Made by a program: the position numbers and the translations under genes | Shown here: piece after piece, positions 51,070 through 59,194 of the stretch | Layout: each line of letters opens with the position of its first letter | Numbering within the stretch: position 1 is the stretch's first letter | Assembly (NCBI GenBank): GCA_964433155.1 | Contig: CAYSQE010000002.1 | Location: 1 to 64,000 of the forward strand | Length of the DNA: 64,000 bases | Source of the DNA: 2-01-FULL-40-13 sp964433155 | Lineage (GTDB): Bacteria > Patescibacteriota > Microgenomatia > UBA1406 > GWC2-37-13 | Direction of reading: 5' to 3' | The notes under the pieces: model-generated | Database searches by the model: none | What the model saw: the letters and a program-made list of their open reading frames with translations, nothing else | What the model was told of the DNA's origin: nothing

Positions 51070-52221
51070 ATGTTACAGAAAGAACTTCATTCTGATGCAT
51101 TTAGTTTAGAATTTGGAGAAAGACTTACTTCAAAAGCTCTTTATAAACACATTGAGTCTTACTTAGGAGAATATCGATTTCAACTTCCTCTTTATACATA
51201 TGATTATGATTTTTCGCAAACAAGAGATCTTCAATATCATCTGGTTGACCCAAATACACAAGAATCTATGTTGAATAAAGTCTATAGATCTATTGAAAGA
51301 AGAAAATTAGAAGGCAAAAACTTTGAAAGGGAAACGGCAGAATTATATGGCCTGCAGTTTTTAGAGGAAAAACTTTCACGTTCAACGTTAGGTGATTCTA
51401 TTATCTGGGCTAGCCCACCAGGGAAAAAAATAGATGGTTATGGTAATTATGGTTTTATTTTTTATGGTGTCGTTGACTCTGAAAATAACGGACGAAAACA
51501 TTTATCTATGGTTGCGCGAAGAGTTGATAACCCTACAATTGAAAAATTCAATTTAGTGATGACAGCTTTAATTGGCAAAATAATTAACTTTAATACACCA
51601 GAAGATTTTCTTACTAATCCGTTCTTAGTGAGATTTGGAGAAGGCGCAATCAATCCGGAAGAAACTATAGCTGAAATATTTGGTGTTATAAATTGGGAAG
51701 TATTGGAAAAATTCAAAAAGACTATGACTTTATTACAGCCGTTGATTGATGAATTTATCACCTCTGTGCAAAATAATGATTCAATATTCAGACAAAAAAA
51801 ATTATTAAACGCAATTGAAAATATGTCTATAACAGTGAAAGAAGATAATAAATCTGCTTTATATTTAGGCACGCTTAGTACTTATCAAGTATTGCAGATT
51901 GGCCTTTCGTCATTTAGTTATCAACCGCCAAAAGCCATTGGCAGCTGCGGATCAACAGGAGAATCAAAATCTCCCCTTGACGCAAACACCAATATTTTGA
52001 ATAAGTGGTCACTTGAAAACTCACCTCTGGACAAATTACTTAAAGAAGATCATACATGTAATGTTTGTGGAAAAGATAGTAGAAATCACTTTCATTGTCC
52101 AGATTGTGGTAAAACTTTGCCTTCAGGTGTGGGTGTTACGGCTTGCCCTCCAAAAGAACAAGGCGGTTGTGGATTGACAAAAGAAGCTTATGCAAAAAGA
52201 GCTGGGATAAGCTGTGATTAA
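51070..52221 (+). CDS. Riboswitch-controlled zinc-ribbon protein of unknown function
   Basis: 383 residues from the ATG at 51070 (GGGA just upstream). The long N-terminal part is alpha/beta, soluble, with LYTYDYDFSQTRDLQYHLVDP and GDSIIWASPPGKKIDGYGNYGFIFYGVV. The C-terminal 55 residues carry cysteine pairs (CNVC, CPDC, then CPP, GGCG, ISCD), probably two zinc ribbons. I know no family. Its position right after a cobalamin riboswitch implies a B12-linked role such as uptake, storage or a B12-independent alternative. Confidence 0.7.
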   Translation: MLQKELHSDAFSLEFGERLTSKALYKHIESYLGEYRFQLPLYTYDYDFSQTRDLQYHLVDPNTQESMLNKVYRSIERRKLEGKNFERETAELYGLQFLEEKLSRSTLGDSIIWASPPGKKIDGYGNYGFIFYGVVDSENNGRKHLSMVARRVDNPTIEKFNLVMTALIGKIINFNTPEDFLTNPFLVRFGEGAINPEETIAEIFGVINWEVLEKFKKTMTLLQPLIDEFITSVQNNDSIFRQKKLLNAIENMSITVKEDNKSALYLGTLSTYQVLQIGLSSFSYQPPKAIGSCGSTGESKSPLDANTNILNKWSLENSPLDKLLKEDHTCNVCGKDSRNHFHCPDCGKTLPSGVGVTACPPKEQGGCGLTKEAYAKRAGISCD

Positions 52222-52239
52222 TTTTGCTAAAATAAATTT

Positions 52240-52680
52240 ATGGCTCAAAAAAACTATACCCCCATAGACCATCTTATTAAAAAACGAAAGAAACCATATA
52301 TTATTCCAATGGGCTCAACTTCTCGTGGTCCGGCAAAGGAATCAGAGCCTATTGCCTCATCTAAAGAAAAATACGAAATCAAAGAAGTCGTGGAGCATCA
52401 ACCTGAAGAAGAGGTGAGACCATACCTTCAACCACGAGCCGAAACCATTGAGATCCCACCTGATCTGAAAAGAATGGGATTACAGTCCACTAGCACAACA
52501 CAGTTTCCAACCTATCAGAATATCAAACTACCAATCTCTGACGACAAAATTATTTCAGGACTTCATCAACCCATCACCTCATCAATCCGTTGGCTTGCGA
52601 CACTGGCTCTCTATCTATTAAAGCAGGCTCATATAGCTTTAAAGGTGATCCATGGTAAAGTTATTCGTGTTGTAAAGTAG
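52240..52680 (+). CDS. Hypothetical protein with disordered N-terminus
   Basis: 146 residues: a basic, Pro/Glu-rich disordered region (1-110) and a C-terminal amphipathic or membrane-associated helix (SSIRWLATLALYLLKQAHIALKVI). No family recognised. TGCTAAAAT (box 52228-52233) ends 6 nt before the ATG. The 3' end overlaps trxA on the other strand by 20 nt. Confidence 0.55.
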   Translation: MAQKNYTPIDHLIKKRKKPYIIPMGSTSRGPAKESEPIASSKEKYEIKEVVEHQPEEEVRPYLQPRAETIEIPPDLKRMGLQSTSTTQFPTYQNIKLPISDDKIISGLHQPITSSIRWLATLALYLLKQAHIALKVIHGKVIRVVK

Positions 52681-52996
52681 TCAATACCTTTTTTATTTCA
52701 TGCAGGAATCCTTCTTTTCCCATTGCTCCGACAAATTGAGAAACAAGTTTTCCTTCTTTGAAAATCATAAATGTAGGGATAGAAAATATTGAGTATTGTT
52801 GAGCGATCTCGGGATTTTGATCAACGTCTATTTTGATAAATTTTATTTCTTTGAATTCGTTAGACAGCTCCTCGATAATTGGAGAAGTTACTCGGCATGG
52901 AGCACACCAATCAGCATAAAAATCAATAAAAACAATTCCCTTATGTTCTAAAACCTCTTTTTGAAAATCGCCTTTTAAGATTGTGGTTACCGCCAT
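52661..52996 (-). CDS. trxA: Thioredoxin
   Basis: 111 residues with IVFIDFYADWCAPCRVTSPIIEEL (the WCxPC site as WCAPC), KIDVDQNPEIAQQYSIFSIPTFMIFKEGK (cis-Pro) and a full thioredoxin fold. It reduces disulfides and recycles MsrA and MsrB. It follows msrB by 35 nt in the same direction. Confidence 0.95.
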   Translation of the reverse strand: MAVTTILKGDFQKEVLEHKGIVFIDFYADWCAPCRVTSPIIEELSNEFKEIKFIKIDVDQNPEIAQQYSIFSIPTFMIFKEGKLVSQFVGAMGKEGFLHEIKKVLTTLQHE

Positions 52997-53031
52997 AAGT
53001 CAGTATAAAAAATAACCCTCTCATCATAAAT

Positions 53032-53424
53032 CTATTTTTTCTTAAAATCAAGGGCAGCTGAGTTAATGCAGTAACGAAGACCAGTTTTGTCTTGAGGACC
53101 ATCATTGAACACATGACCCAAATGGGCTTCGCAATTGGTACATAAGACCTCTGTTCTATTCATACCATAAGAGCTGTCTTCCTCAAGTTTTACATTACCT
53201 TTTTGAATAATATCATAAAAACTCGGCCATCCCGTTCCTGATTCAAATTTCGTGTCTGAGGAAAATAGGACGTTTCCACACACGACACAATGATACGTCC
53301 CTTTTGCTTTGTTATGTAAATATTTTCCGGTAAATGGAGCCTCTGTGCGTTTATAAAAACATACGTCAACCTGTTCTTTACTAAGTTTATCGAGCATCTC
53401 TTTAGTGATTTTTTTGTTTTTCAT
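53032..53424 (-). CDS. msrB: Peptide-methionine (R)-S-oxide reductase MsrB
   Basis: 130 residues. YHCVVCGNVLF and VLCTNCEAHLGHVF hold the two CxxC zinc pairs. SGTGWPSFYD and RYCINSAAL carry the catalytic Cys. Together with MsrA and thioredoxin it repairs both diastereomers of methionine sulfoxide. The gene starts one base after the SpoIID-like stop codon. Confidence 0.95.
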   Translation of the reverse strand: MKNKKITKEMLDKLSKEQVDVCFYKRTEAPFTGKYLHNKAKGTYHCVVCGNVLFSSDTKFESGTGWPSFYDIIQKGNVKLEEDSSYGMNRTEVLCTNCEAHLGHVFNDGPQDKTGLRYCINSAALDFKKK

Positions 53425-53425
53425 A

Positions 53426-55135
53426 TTATCGCTTTTCTATATTATACAAAGGTCCAACTATCTGAATATTGGCAGGGGCGCGGAGATTAAAAAAGTTTTT
53501 AAATTCGACAGCATCGAAGGTTGTATTACCTCCGTCACCTGAAACATTAACCGAACTCGTCCGCCCAGAACCAAAATCAACACCAACCGAAACATCAGAG
53601 ACAGAATTATACGGACTTCCTCCTCGAAAGCGAAGTTCTGACTTTACTTTTTCTGAATCCCAGGTATCTGTACCTGCAGGATTTGATTTGTCTGTTTGGT
53701 ATAAATGTTCACGCACAGACGCATCTCTTTTTGCCAGAAGAATAACATTGATTATGTCAGCCACCTCTTGGGATTTTAACCAGGCTGTTTTGTTGAATTC
53801 AGGCCTTGACCCCCAGTCGCAATAAAACCAAGGAGATTCTCTGTCAAAAGCATTATTTGCAAGATCTCCAAAACCTCCCACTGAACCTGAGAAATCGTTT
53901 GCGTGCTTTGTCCAGGAGGTCCCGGACCAACCAATCTCACCCGTACTAAAAATGTATCCACCGTGGGTAGACGAATACCAGGCTTTTATCGGGCTTCCTC
54001 CTTGGACCATCACCCAACCCCGTGTAGCATTTACCGCTTGTTCCCAATTCCCGCCCTTGGGATCGGGTTTGAAAACCTGACAGCTTTGTGTGATACAAAT
54101 TGTCCCTTGGCCATTATTTGTATATGCAAGGGCATAAGAACGGGCGGCCACGGCTTGAGCTTTTAAAGCCTCAATGCTAAATGAATCAGGCATTTCATAA
54201 ATTCTCTTTACATACTCTTCAATATTATATGAACCATGACCCTCTACATTGATATTGATGCCGGAATCGTAGTCCTTCTTAAGTTCAAAATTGTCATAGT
54301 AGGCGCGGAGAATCATCTCTGTGTCTTGACCTGTTTTAGCTCTTCCATTTGCTCCATATTGGTTCATACCCACCCTATTTGGCACGCCATAAGTGAAAAA
54401 AGCCAGGCGAGGAGAGAAGCCTGGATCTTTATCTCGGTCGTCAACGCAGGCTGGTGCCGCTGTACCAGCCGAACGAGGAATATTCAAGCTGGCTAATTTC
54501 TCGGCTAATAGTTGTTGTTGCCGCGAGGTAAGAGAAGCAATTTTCTGCTGAAGCTCTCCTTGATAGTTTCTGGCTTTAGTAATTTCACCAGCTAAAAATT
54601 GCGACTGTTTGTCAATGTCTTGCTTCAAAATATTTAATTTCATGTTTTCATTTTGCAGATCTGCCTTTTTTTCCTCTAGATTTTTGATATATAAGACAAC
54701 TTTAATGATTGCTTTCCTGTCCTCGTCAACCAACGATTTTTGGTATGTGAAATTCCGCAAAGAAACCGAAAGATTTTCTCCGGCAAAAAGATTGATTAAG
54801 GAAAGCGTTGATTTACCGATATTTTTATAATACGACCTTGCGCGTTCGTTGAGAAGCTTTTTTTGAAACAATAAAACCGTTTCTCCTTGCTTCACTTCTT
54901 TTTCTTTTTTAGCAATTTCTAACTCAAGGTTGCCGACCCTTATCTTAATCTGAGCAAGTTGCTTATTAATGTTATCTAGGGTCGCTTGATTAGTGTCGGT
55001 AGCTTTTTTAATATCGTTGAAAACCTTTTTGAGGTCTTCTAATTGATGAGTTATATCATCCAACTCATCGGCATGTATAAATACAGGTAAAAAAAATAGA
55101 GAGCTAGTTATTGTTAACAAAATTAACAATCTCAT
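53426..55135 (-). CDS. Secreted SpoIID/LytB-domain protein with coiled coil
   Basis: 569 residues from the ATG at 55135, which follows TATAAT by 6 nt (a GTG 18 nt upstream lies before that box). A signal peptide (LLILLTITSSLFFLPVFIHA) is followed by a long coiled coil like those of cell-wall hydrolases and their activators (residues 25-215). The SpoIID/LytB domain follows (YNIEEYVKRIYEMPDSFSIEALKAQAVAARSYALAYT, then AWYSSTHGGYIF). SpoIID proteins bind or cut denuded glycan strands. The family is often found in CPR and suggests peptidoglycan remodelling. Confidence 0.88.
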   Translation of the reverse strand: MRLLILLTITSSLFFLPVFIHADELDDITHQLEDLKKVFNDIKKATDTNQATLDNINKQLAQIKIRVGNLELEIAKKEKEVKQGETVLLFQKKLLNERARSYYKNIGKSTLSLINLFAGENLSVSLRNFTYQKSLVDEDRKAIIKVVLYIKNLEEKKADLQNENMKLNILKQDIDKQSQFLAGEITKARNYQGELQQKIASLTSRQQQLLAEKLASLNIPRSAGTAAPACVDDRDKDPGFSPRLAFFTYGVPNRVGMNQYGANGRAKTGQDTEMILRAYYDNFELKKDYDSGININVEGHGSYNIEEYVKRIYEMPDSFSIEALKAQAVAARSYALAYTNNGQGTICITQSCQVFKPDPKGGNWEQAVNATRGWVMVQGGSPIKAWYSSTHGGYIFSTGEIGWSGTSWTKHANDFSGSVGGFGDLANNAFDRESPWFYCDWGSRPEFNKTAWLKSQEVADIINVILLAKRDASVREHLYQTDKSNPAGTDTWDSEKVKSELRFRGGSPYNSVSDVSVGVDFGSGRTSSVNVSGDGGNTTFDAVEFKNFFNLRAPANIQIVGPLYNIEKR

Positions 55136-55182
55136 AAATAAATTATACGTCACAAGTATCTATCTTTGCTATACTGAAAAAT

Positions 55183-55737
55183 ATGAAGAAGATTCTATTA
55201 TTTCTTGTGAGCATATTTGTTTTTTCTTTTTTTACTCAACCAGCGTTTTCAGCCGATCGTTTTGCAGCCTGCGATCTTTGTGGTTTGTGTCAAGTCGATA
55301 AGGTTATACAGTCAAAGCCGCAAAACTGGGAGTCTTGTAGAAAGTGTTTATATCCAGACGCCAACGCTGACCCAAACAGTATGGACACGTTGAAAATAGA
55401 TACTTCAACCAATATTGGCCCCACTCCACATGAGGGTCGACAGTACACTATGATCGGCTGCATTAAAACAGATTTGGGAAGTTTCTCAGAGGAAGGGGCT
55501 GCGGCAGGCGTCGTACAAACGCTATTAAATGTACTATTTGCTGTCATCGGCGGCATCGCCTTCTTATACCTTGTCTACGGCTCATTTATTGTTTTAACAT
55601 CACAAGCCGCGCCAGAGCGTTTAAATTACGGAAAGCGTTTGATATATGGTGCCATTATTGGTGTAGTGTTTACTCTCACCTCTGCTTTTATCGTCAACTT
55701 TGTTGCCTCTGGGATATTGAAGTTGCCTGGATTTTAA
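55183..55737 (+). CDS. T4SS-type pilin-like membrane protein
   Basis: 184 residues: signal peptide (ILLFLVSIFVFSFFTQPAFSA), a cysteine-rich stretch (CDLCGLCQVDK, CRKCLYP), then two hydrophobic helices (LLNVLFAVIGGIAFLYLVYGSFIVLTSQ and GAIIGVVFTLTSAFIVNFVASGIL) as in VirB2/TrbC-like pilins and the T4SS_pilin family common in CPR. TGCTATACT ends 7 nt before the ATG. PrgI and VirB4-like genes lie 7-8 kb further on. Confidence 0.75.
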   Translation: MKKILLFLVSIFVFSFFTQPAFSADRFAACDLCGLCQVDKVIQSKPQNWESCRKCLYPDANADPNSMDTLKIDTSTNIGPTPHEGRQYTMIGCIKTDLGSFSEEGAAAGVVQTLLNVLFAVIGGIAFLYLVYGSFIVLTSQAAPERLNYGKRLIYGAIIGVVFTLTSAFIVNFVASGILKLPGF

Positions 55738-56054
55738 CTTTTGCCTCTTCTTTTTAAGAATAGACCGGCTGATAAACCAGACAGAAGAATGGGAAGAAAA
55801 ACGGTTGGCGATCCAGTTGCGGGAATTGAGGTTGGTTTTTTTGCAATATTTGGTGAGTATGTATTTGTCGTAGGTACAACTAAAGTTGTGGGTTGGGTGT
55901 ATCTCAGCGTGGGTATAGGTGTTGGCGTTGTTTTTGCTTGACCTCCACCGCTTATTCTATTTCTTAAATTCAAACGCCCCGTTATAACTGCTAAAAAAAC
56001 AATAACCACGATAAGACCTAAGACGAAGGAAATTATGCGATTAAAATTACCCAT
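55734..56054 (-). CDS. Surface protein with N-terminal anchor and LPxTG-like tail
   Basis: 106 residues: an N-terminal helix (IISFVLGLIVVIVFLAVITG), a Pro/Thr-rich linker, and an ending made of IPATG, a hydrophobic helix (VFLPILLSGLSAGLFL) and KRRGKS. That is the sorting-signal layout of sortase substrates (LPxTG, helix, positive tail). A protein with a helix at each end and almost no domain between is odd. It overlaps the convergent pilin-like gene by 4 nt. Confidence 0.6.
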   Translation of the reverse strand: MGNFNRIISFVLGLIVVIVFLAVITGRLNLRNRISGGGQAKTTPTPIPTLRYTQPTTLVVPTTNTYSPNIAKKPTSIPATGSPTVFLPILLSGLSAGLFLKRRGKS

Positions 56055-56132
56055 GATTGTAGTATATCATTATAGGATATGTTTTGCAAGTTTTTTATTG
56101 ACTTTTAGTTGAAAATATAGAACAATGGTTGT

Positions 56133-56714
56133 ATGGAAAATCCTCAAGTTGTTTTTTCTTGGAAAGCTCCTTTGCGACCTTACAAAAAAAGGTCGTTTAT
56201 GATTCTACGCTTTTACTTAGCCGTCGCATTACTTTTGTCTTTAATTGTATTTTTTTTTGGTGATAAAATTCTTCTGATACCAATTTGGGCTCTGTTGTTT
56301 CTTTTTTATGTTTTAACAATCACGCCCCCGCCGGAGGTGGAGAATAAAATCACGAAATTTGGCATAGAAACTGCGGGTATTACCTTACGTTGGGAGATGC
56401 TCTCGCATTTTTATTTTACACAGCGATTTGGGTTTTTTGTTCTTACTATTGTTGGACATGCTCCATATTTTTATCATGTATATATGGTTGCTACAAATGA
56501 AGAAATTAAAAAAAATCTCATGACCATTCTTTCTGAACATCTTATTTATCAAGAAAAGCCGCAGAGAGCATTCACAGATAAAATAGTCGATTGGCTGTCA
56601 AAATTGATTCCCGATGAGGAAACTGAGCTTCCTCAAAAGGGCGCTAAGCGCCCTGAAGAGAATGTAATAAATCCTCAAGTTGTTTCTTCCAAACCCCAAC
56701 CAGTATCTCTTTGA
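56133..56714 (+). CDS. Hypothetical two-helix membrane protein
   Basis: 193 residues. After an N-terminal FSWKAPLRPYKKRS, two close membrane helices (about 27-46 and 48-66) are followed by a cytosolic part (RWEMLSHFYFTQRFGFFVLTI, LSEHLIYQEKPQRAFTDKIVDWLSKLIPDEE). CPR genomes often carry this type near T4SS-like genes. The end overlaps the opposite PIN gene by 71 nt. Confidence 0.6.
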   Translation: MENPQVVFSWKAPLRPYKKRSFMILRFYLAVALLLSLIVFFFGDKILLIPIWALLFLFYVLTITPPPEVENKITKFGIETAGITLRWEMLSHFYFTQRFGFFVLTIVGHAPYFYHVYMVATNEEIKKNLMTILSEHLIYQEKPQRAFTDKIVDWLSKLIPDEETELPQKGAKRPEENVINPQVVSSKPQPVSL

Positions 56715-57285
56715 CGCCAAAAACCCTTCCCCAACGTATAACTCCCTCATCAGAACTTATTAAAAAACCATCCAACTCTTTAGTTAAAACAATAAGATCG
56801 AGGTCTGCGAGACTATCTAAAAAGCCAAAGCGGGTGGCCTGACGATAACGTTCGCGAAATTTTTTGACCACCGCCCCAATCTGGATCTGGAAATCTTTTG
56901 TACCTAATTTTTCCTTTCCCATCATTAGTCTACCCGCTTTATCTATTTCCTCTTCGCCAATATTTAGTCCTCGATAACTTCTTTGTCGTATATCGTTTAC
57001 CAACTCGTAGAAGACTTGGGCGGGGAAGCTTAGATTCCCAACCTCTGGAGATTGGACCGTCACAACGGATAGAAAATCTTTGATGAATTGTTGTTCTTTG
57101 TCCTCAAAAAAACTTAAAAATTCGTCAACAATCCTTGGTGGCATAAGAAATTCTGCTTTTTTTTCTGACTTTAATTTTCTACCTATTCTTGTAAGCTTTT
57201 TTACAACTTCTTCTGTCTTATCTCCTAAATTTAACCCCGCCTCCATATTAAAAAATAAGTTGGCGTCAAGAATGTATTTATCCAT
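56644..57285 (-). CDS. RNA ligase partner protein (COG1458 PIN domain)
   Basis: 213 residues. YILDANLFFNMEAGLNLGDKTEEVVKKL, FLMPPRIVDEFLSFFEDKEQ and VFYELVNDIRQRSYRGLNIGEEEIDKAGRLM match the archaeal 'RNA ligase partner' family, and SLADLDLIVLTKELDGFLISSDEGVIRWGRVFG gives the PIN acidic residues. In archaea it sits beside an Rnl3-type RNA ligase. No ligase is in this window. Its presence suggests an archaeal-like RNA repair or circularisation function. Confidence 0.85.
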   Translation of the reverse strand: MDKYILDANLFFNMEAGLNLGDKTEEVVKKLTRIGRKLKSEKKAEFLMPPRIVDEFLSFFEDKEQQFIKDFLSVVTVQSPEVGNLSFPAQVFYELVNDIRQRSYRGLNIGEEEIDKAGRLMMGKEKLGTKDFQIQIGAVVKKFRERYRQATRFGFLDSLADLDLIVLTKELDGFLISSDEGVIRWGRVFGVKEILVGVWKKQLEDLLHSLQGA

Positions 57286-57695
57286 GAGTATATGATAACA
57301 GATTGATTATAATGTAATTAGTTTTTTCATTCTTACTTTGCTTTTAGGTTATTCTGACAAAATAAATCCTTTTTCTATATAATCCTATAGTTTTATTATC
57401 ACCCCTTCCTCTTGTATGATAACCGCACGTCCGTTAGTATTTGGCCTTTTGCAACAGTGTTATTTAATATAGAGCCTTATAACGGTAAGAATATGTCTGT
57501 TTGTTTGTATCGGCAGAGCTAGATATAGTATTATAGATTATACAGGTTAGCTAAGTATATTTGTTTGTTTAGAGCCTCTTGTAGGTAACTATTAAGGGAA
57601 GGCCTCAGGAAAAGGCCAAATAAATTTTTAATTCTTATTTTTAGTAAGAAAAATTAAAAATCCTAAATTAATACTCTTTGTGCTAGTTTTTATCA
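57286..57695. other. Gene-free AT-rich region upstream of dnaA
   Basis: About 410 bp without a plausible gene on either strand. It has AT-rich stretches, two TTTGTTTGTTT-like words (near 57502 and 57562), a GGCCT...AGGCC inverted repeat near 57600-57618, and a long imperfect AT inverted repeat (ATTTTTAATT...AATTAAAAAT, about 57626-57660). I found no tRNA. With the DnaA boxes just downstream it may be part of the origin region. Confidence 0.6.
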
Positions 57696-57744
57696 TTGAC
57701 ATCTTATGCGAAAATGTTTATTATTTGTGGACAAGTTATCCACA
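57696..57744 (+). promoter_or_regulatory. dnaA promoter with two DnaA boxes
   Basis: TTGACA (57696-57701), 17 bp, TATTAT (57719-57724), predicted start near 57731. Two facing DnaA boxes overlap the start site: TGTGGACAA (57726-57734, reverse of TTGTCCACA) and the perfect TTATCCACA (57736-57744). DnaA should repress its own gene here. Confidence 0.88.
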
Positions 57745-57753
57745 AATATATTT

Positions 57754-59088
57754 ATGTCCATCTTATCCTCTTTTTGGGATCAATTCCTAGAACCCTTTGC
57801 AAAAAATCAAAAAAAGGCGCCTGTTTTATTTTCCTTTTTAAAACAGCTTAGTCCTGTTGAATTAACAGAAAATAAAATAATCTTAGGGTGTCAAAATCCG
57901 GGTCTCAAATTTTACCTGGATAAAAAACTTTATGATCTTGAGGATGCCATATCTATTCATGCCGGTAAAAGGTTAAAGGTGGAGCTAATTGTAGTTGCTG
58001 CAAAGAAAAAGAATAAAGATGCGCCGCTCCTCAATTTTCAACCCTCTTTAGGTGATTTGTTTTATAAAACCGGCCTGCACATAAAGTACAGTTTCGATAA
58101 TTTTGCCGTATCATCTACCAACCAAGTAGCCTATGCTGCAGCTCAAGCCGTAACCAACGGCCTAGGAAATGCCTACAATCCGTTATTTCTCTACGGAGGA
58201 GTAGGTGTAGGAAAAACCCATCTTGCTCAAGCCGTTGGGCGCAGTATTCTCGAAAAAGACAAAGAAAAAAAAATATTATTCTGCCCTGGAGATCAATTTA
58301 CCAACGAGCTCATCGAGTCGATTCGAGAAAAATCTACGCCGGCCTTTAGAAGAAGATATAGGAAGTTAAACCTTCTTATAATTGACGATGTGCAGTTTAT
58401 TGCTGGTAAGGAAAGAGTGCAGGAAGAGTTTTTCCATACATTCAATTCTGTTATCTCATTTGGCGGACAAATAATTCTTACGTCTGACAGGCCGCCGCCT
58501 GCGATTAGCGGACTTGAGGACCGTTTACGTTCTCGTTTCTCTGGAGGATTGACTGTCGACATCCAACCACCAGACTTTGAATTAAGGACTGCCATCCTAC
58601 TTATTAAGGCAAAAGAAAAAAATATTGAGATTGATATTGCTGCGGCTAAAATCATCGCCGATCAGGTTACAGACTCAAGAACCCTTGAGGGAACCCTTCT
58701 TTCTCTCTATTCTAAGGCTTTGGGAGTTAAGGAAAGGATCGATCTTGAATTAATCGATGGTTTTTTCTCTTCCAAACAAAAGGAAAACACAAAAAAAATC
58801 ACATCTAGTGATGTTTTAAGAGCAGTCTGTTCTTTTTATAATGTAAGGGTTTCTCATATAAAAGGAGGCTCTAGAGTAAGCAACGTTGTCCTCCCCCGTC
58901 AAATAACCATGTTCATCTTACGCCAAGAACTAAAACTAAAACTTGAAGAAATTGCTTATCTCTTAAAAAGAAAGGACCATACCACTGTCATCCATGCAAC
59001 CGAAAAAATCTCCGGGCTTCTTATGAAGAATACTTTATTAAAGAAAGACGTCGATCAGATAATACAATCGCTTGGTTTATCGACATGA
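57754..59088 (+). CDS. dnaA: Chromosomal replication initiator DnaA
   Basis: 444 residues from the ATG at 57754; an in-frame start 48 nt upstream would lie before the predicted transcript start. Domain I is short. The AAA+ domain has GGVGVGKTH (Walker A, about 146-156), LLIIDDVQFIAGK (Walker B) and LEDRLRSRFSGGL (arginine finger). Domain IV ends with LLKRKDHTTVIHATEKI, the DnaA-box-binding signature. dnaN follows after 106 bp that carry more DnaA boxes. Confidence 0.97.
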   Translation: MSILSSFWDQFLEPFAKNQKKAPVLFSFLKQLSPVELTENKIILGCQNPGLKFYLDKKLYDLEDAISIHAGKRLKVELIVVAAKKKNKDAPLLNFQPSLGDLFYKTGLHIKYSFDNFAVSSTNQVAYAAAQAVTNGLGNAYNPLFLYGGVGVGKTHLAQAVGRSILEKDKEKKILFCPGDQFTNELIESIREKSTPAFRRRYRKLNLLIIDDVQFIAGKERVQEEFFHTFNSVISFGGQIILTSDRPPPAISGLEDRLRSRFSGGLTVDIQPPDFELRTAILLIKAKEKNIEIDIAAAKIIADQVTDSRTLEGTLLSLYSKALGVKERIDLELIDGFFSSKQKENTKKITSSDVLRAVCSFYNVRVSHIKGGSRVSNVVLPRQITMFILRQELKLKLEEIAYLLKRKDHTTVIHATEKISGLLMKNTLLKKDVDQIIQSLGLST

Positions 59089-59152
59089 AATCCACCCATT
59101 ACCAACATAGAACATTTTAATATTTTCTTGTCTTGAAAATCTATCTCATTTT

Positions 59153-59185
59153 TTATACACTTATACACACTTACTATTACTACTA
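59153..59185 (+). other. Origin unwinding element: DnaA boxes plus DnaA-trios
   Basis: Two head-to-tail boxes, TTATACACT (59153-59161) and TTATACACA (59161-59169), share one base. After a single C come TTA CTA TTA CTA CTA (59171-59185), whose complement reads as five DnaA-trios of the form 3'-[G/A]A[T/A]-5'. An AT-rich stretch follows into dnaN. B. subtilis oriC has the same order (boxes, trios, AT-rich duplex). This spot is the best candidate for origin opening. Confidence 0.75.
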
Positions 59186-59194
59186 ATTGTATTT

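Noticed and set aside
57286..57695. tRNA or small RNA gene in the long gap before dnaA
   Set aside because: No cloverleaf with a GGTTCRA arm and no clear promoter-terminator pair was found; the inverted repeats are AT-rich and imperfect.
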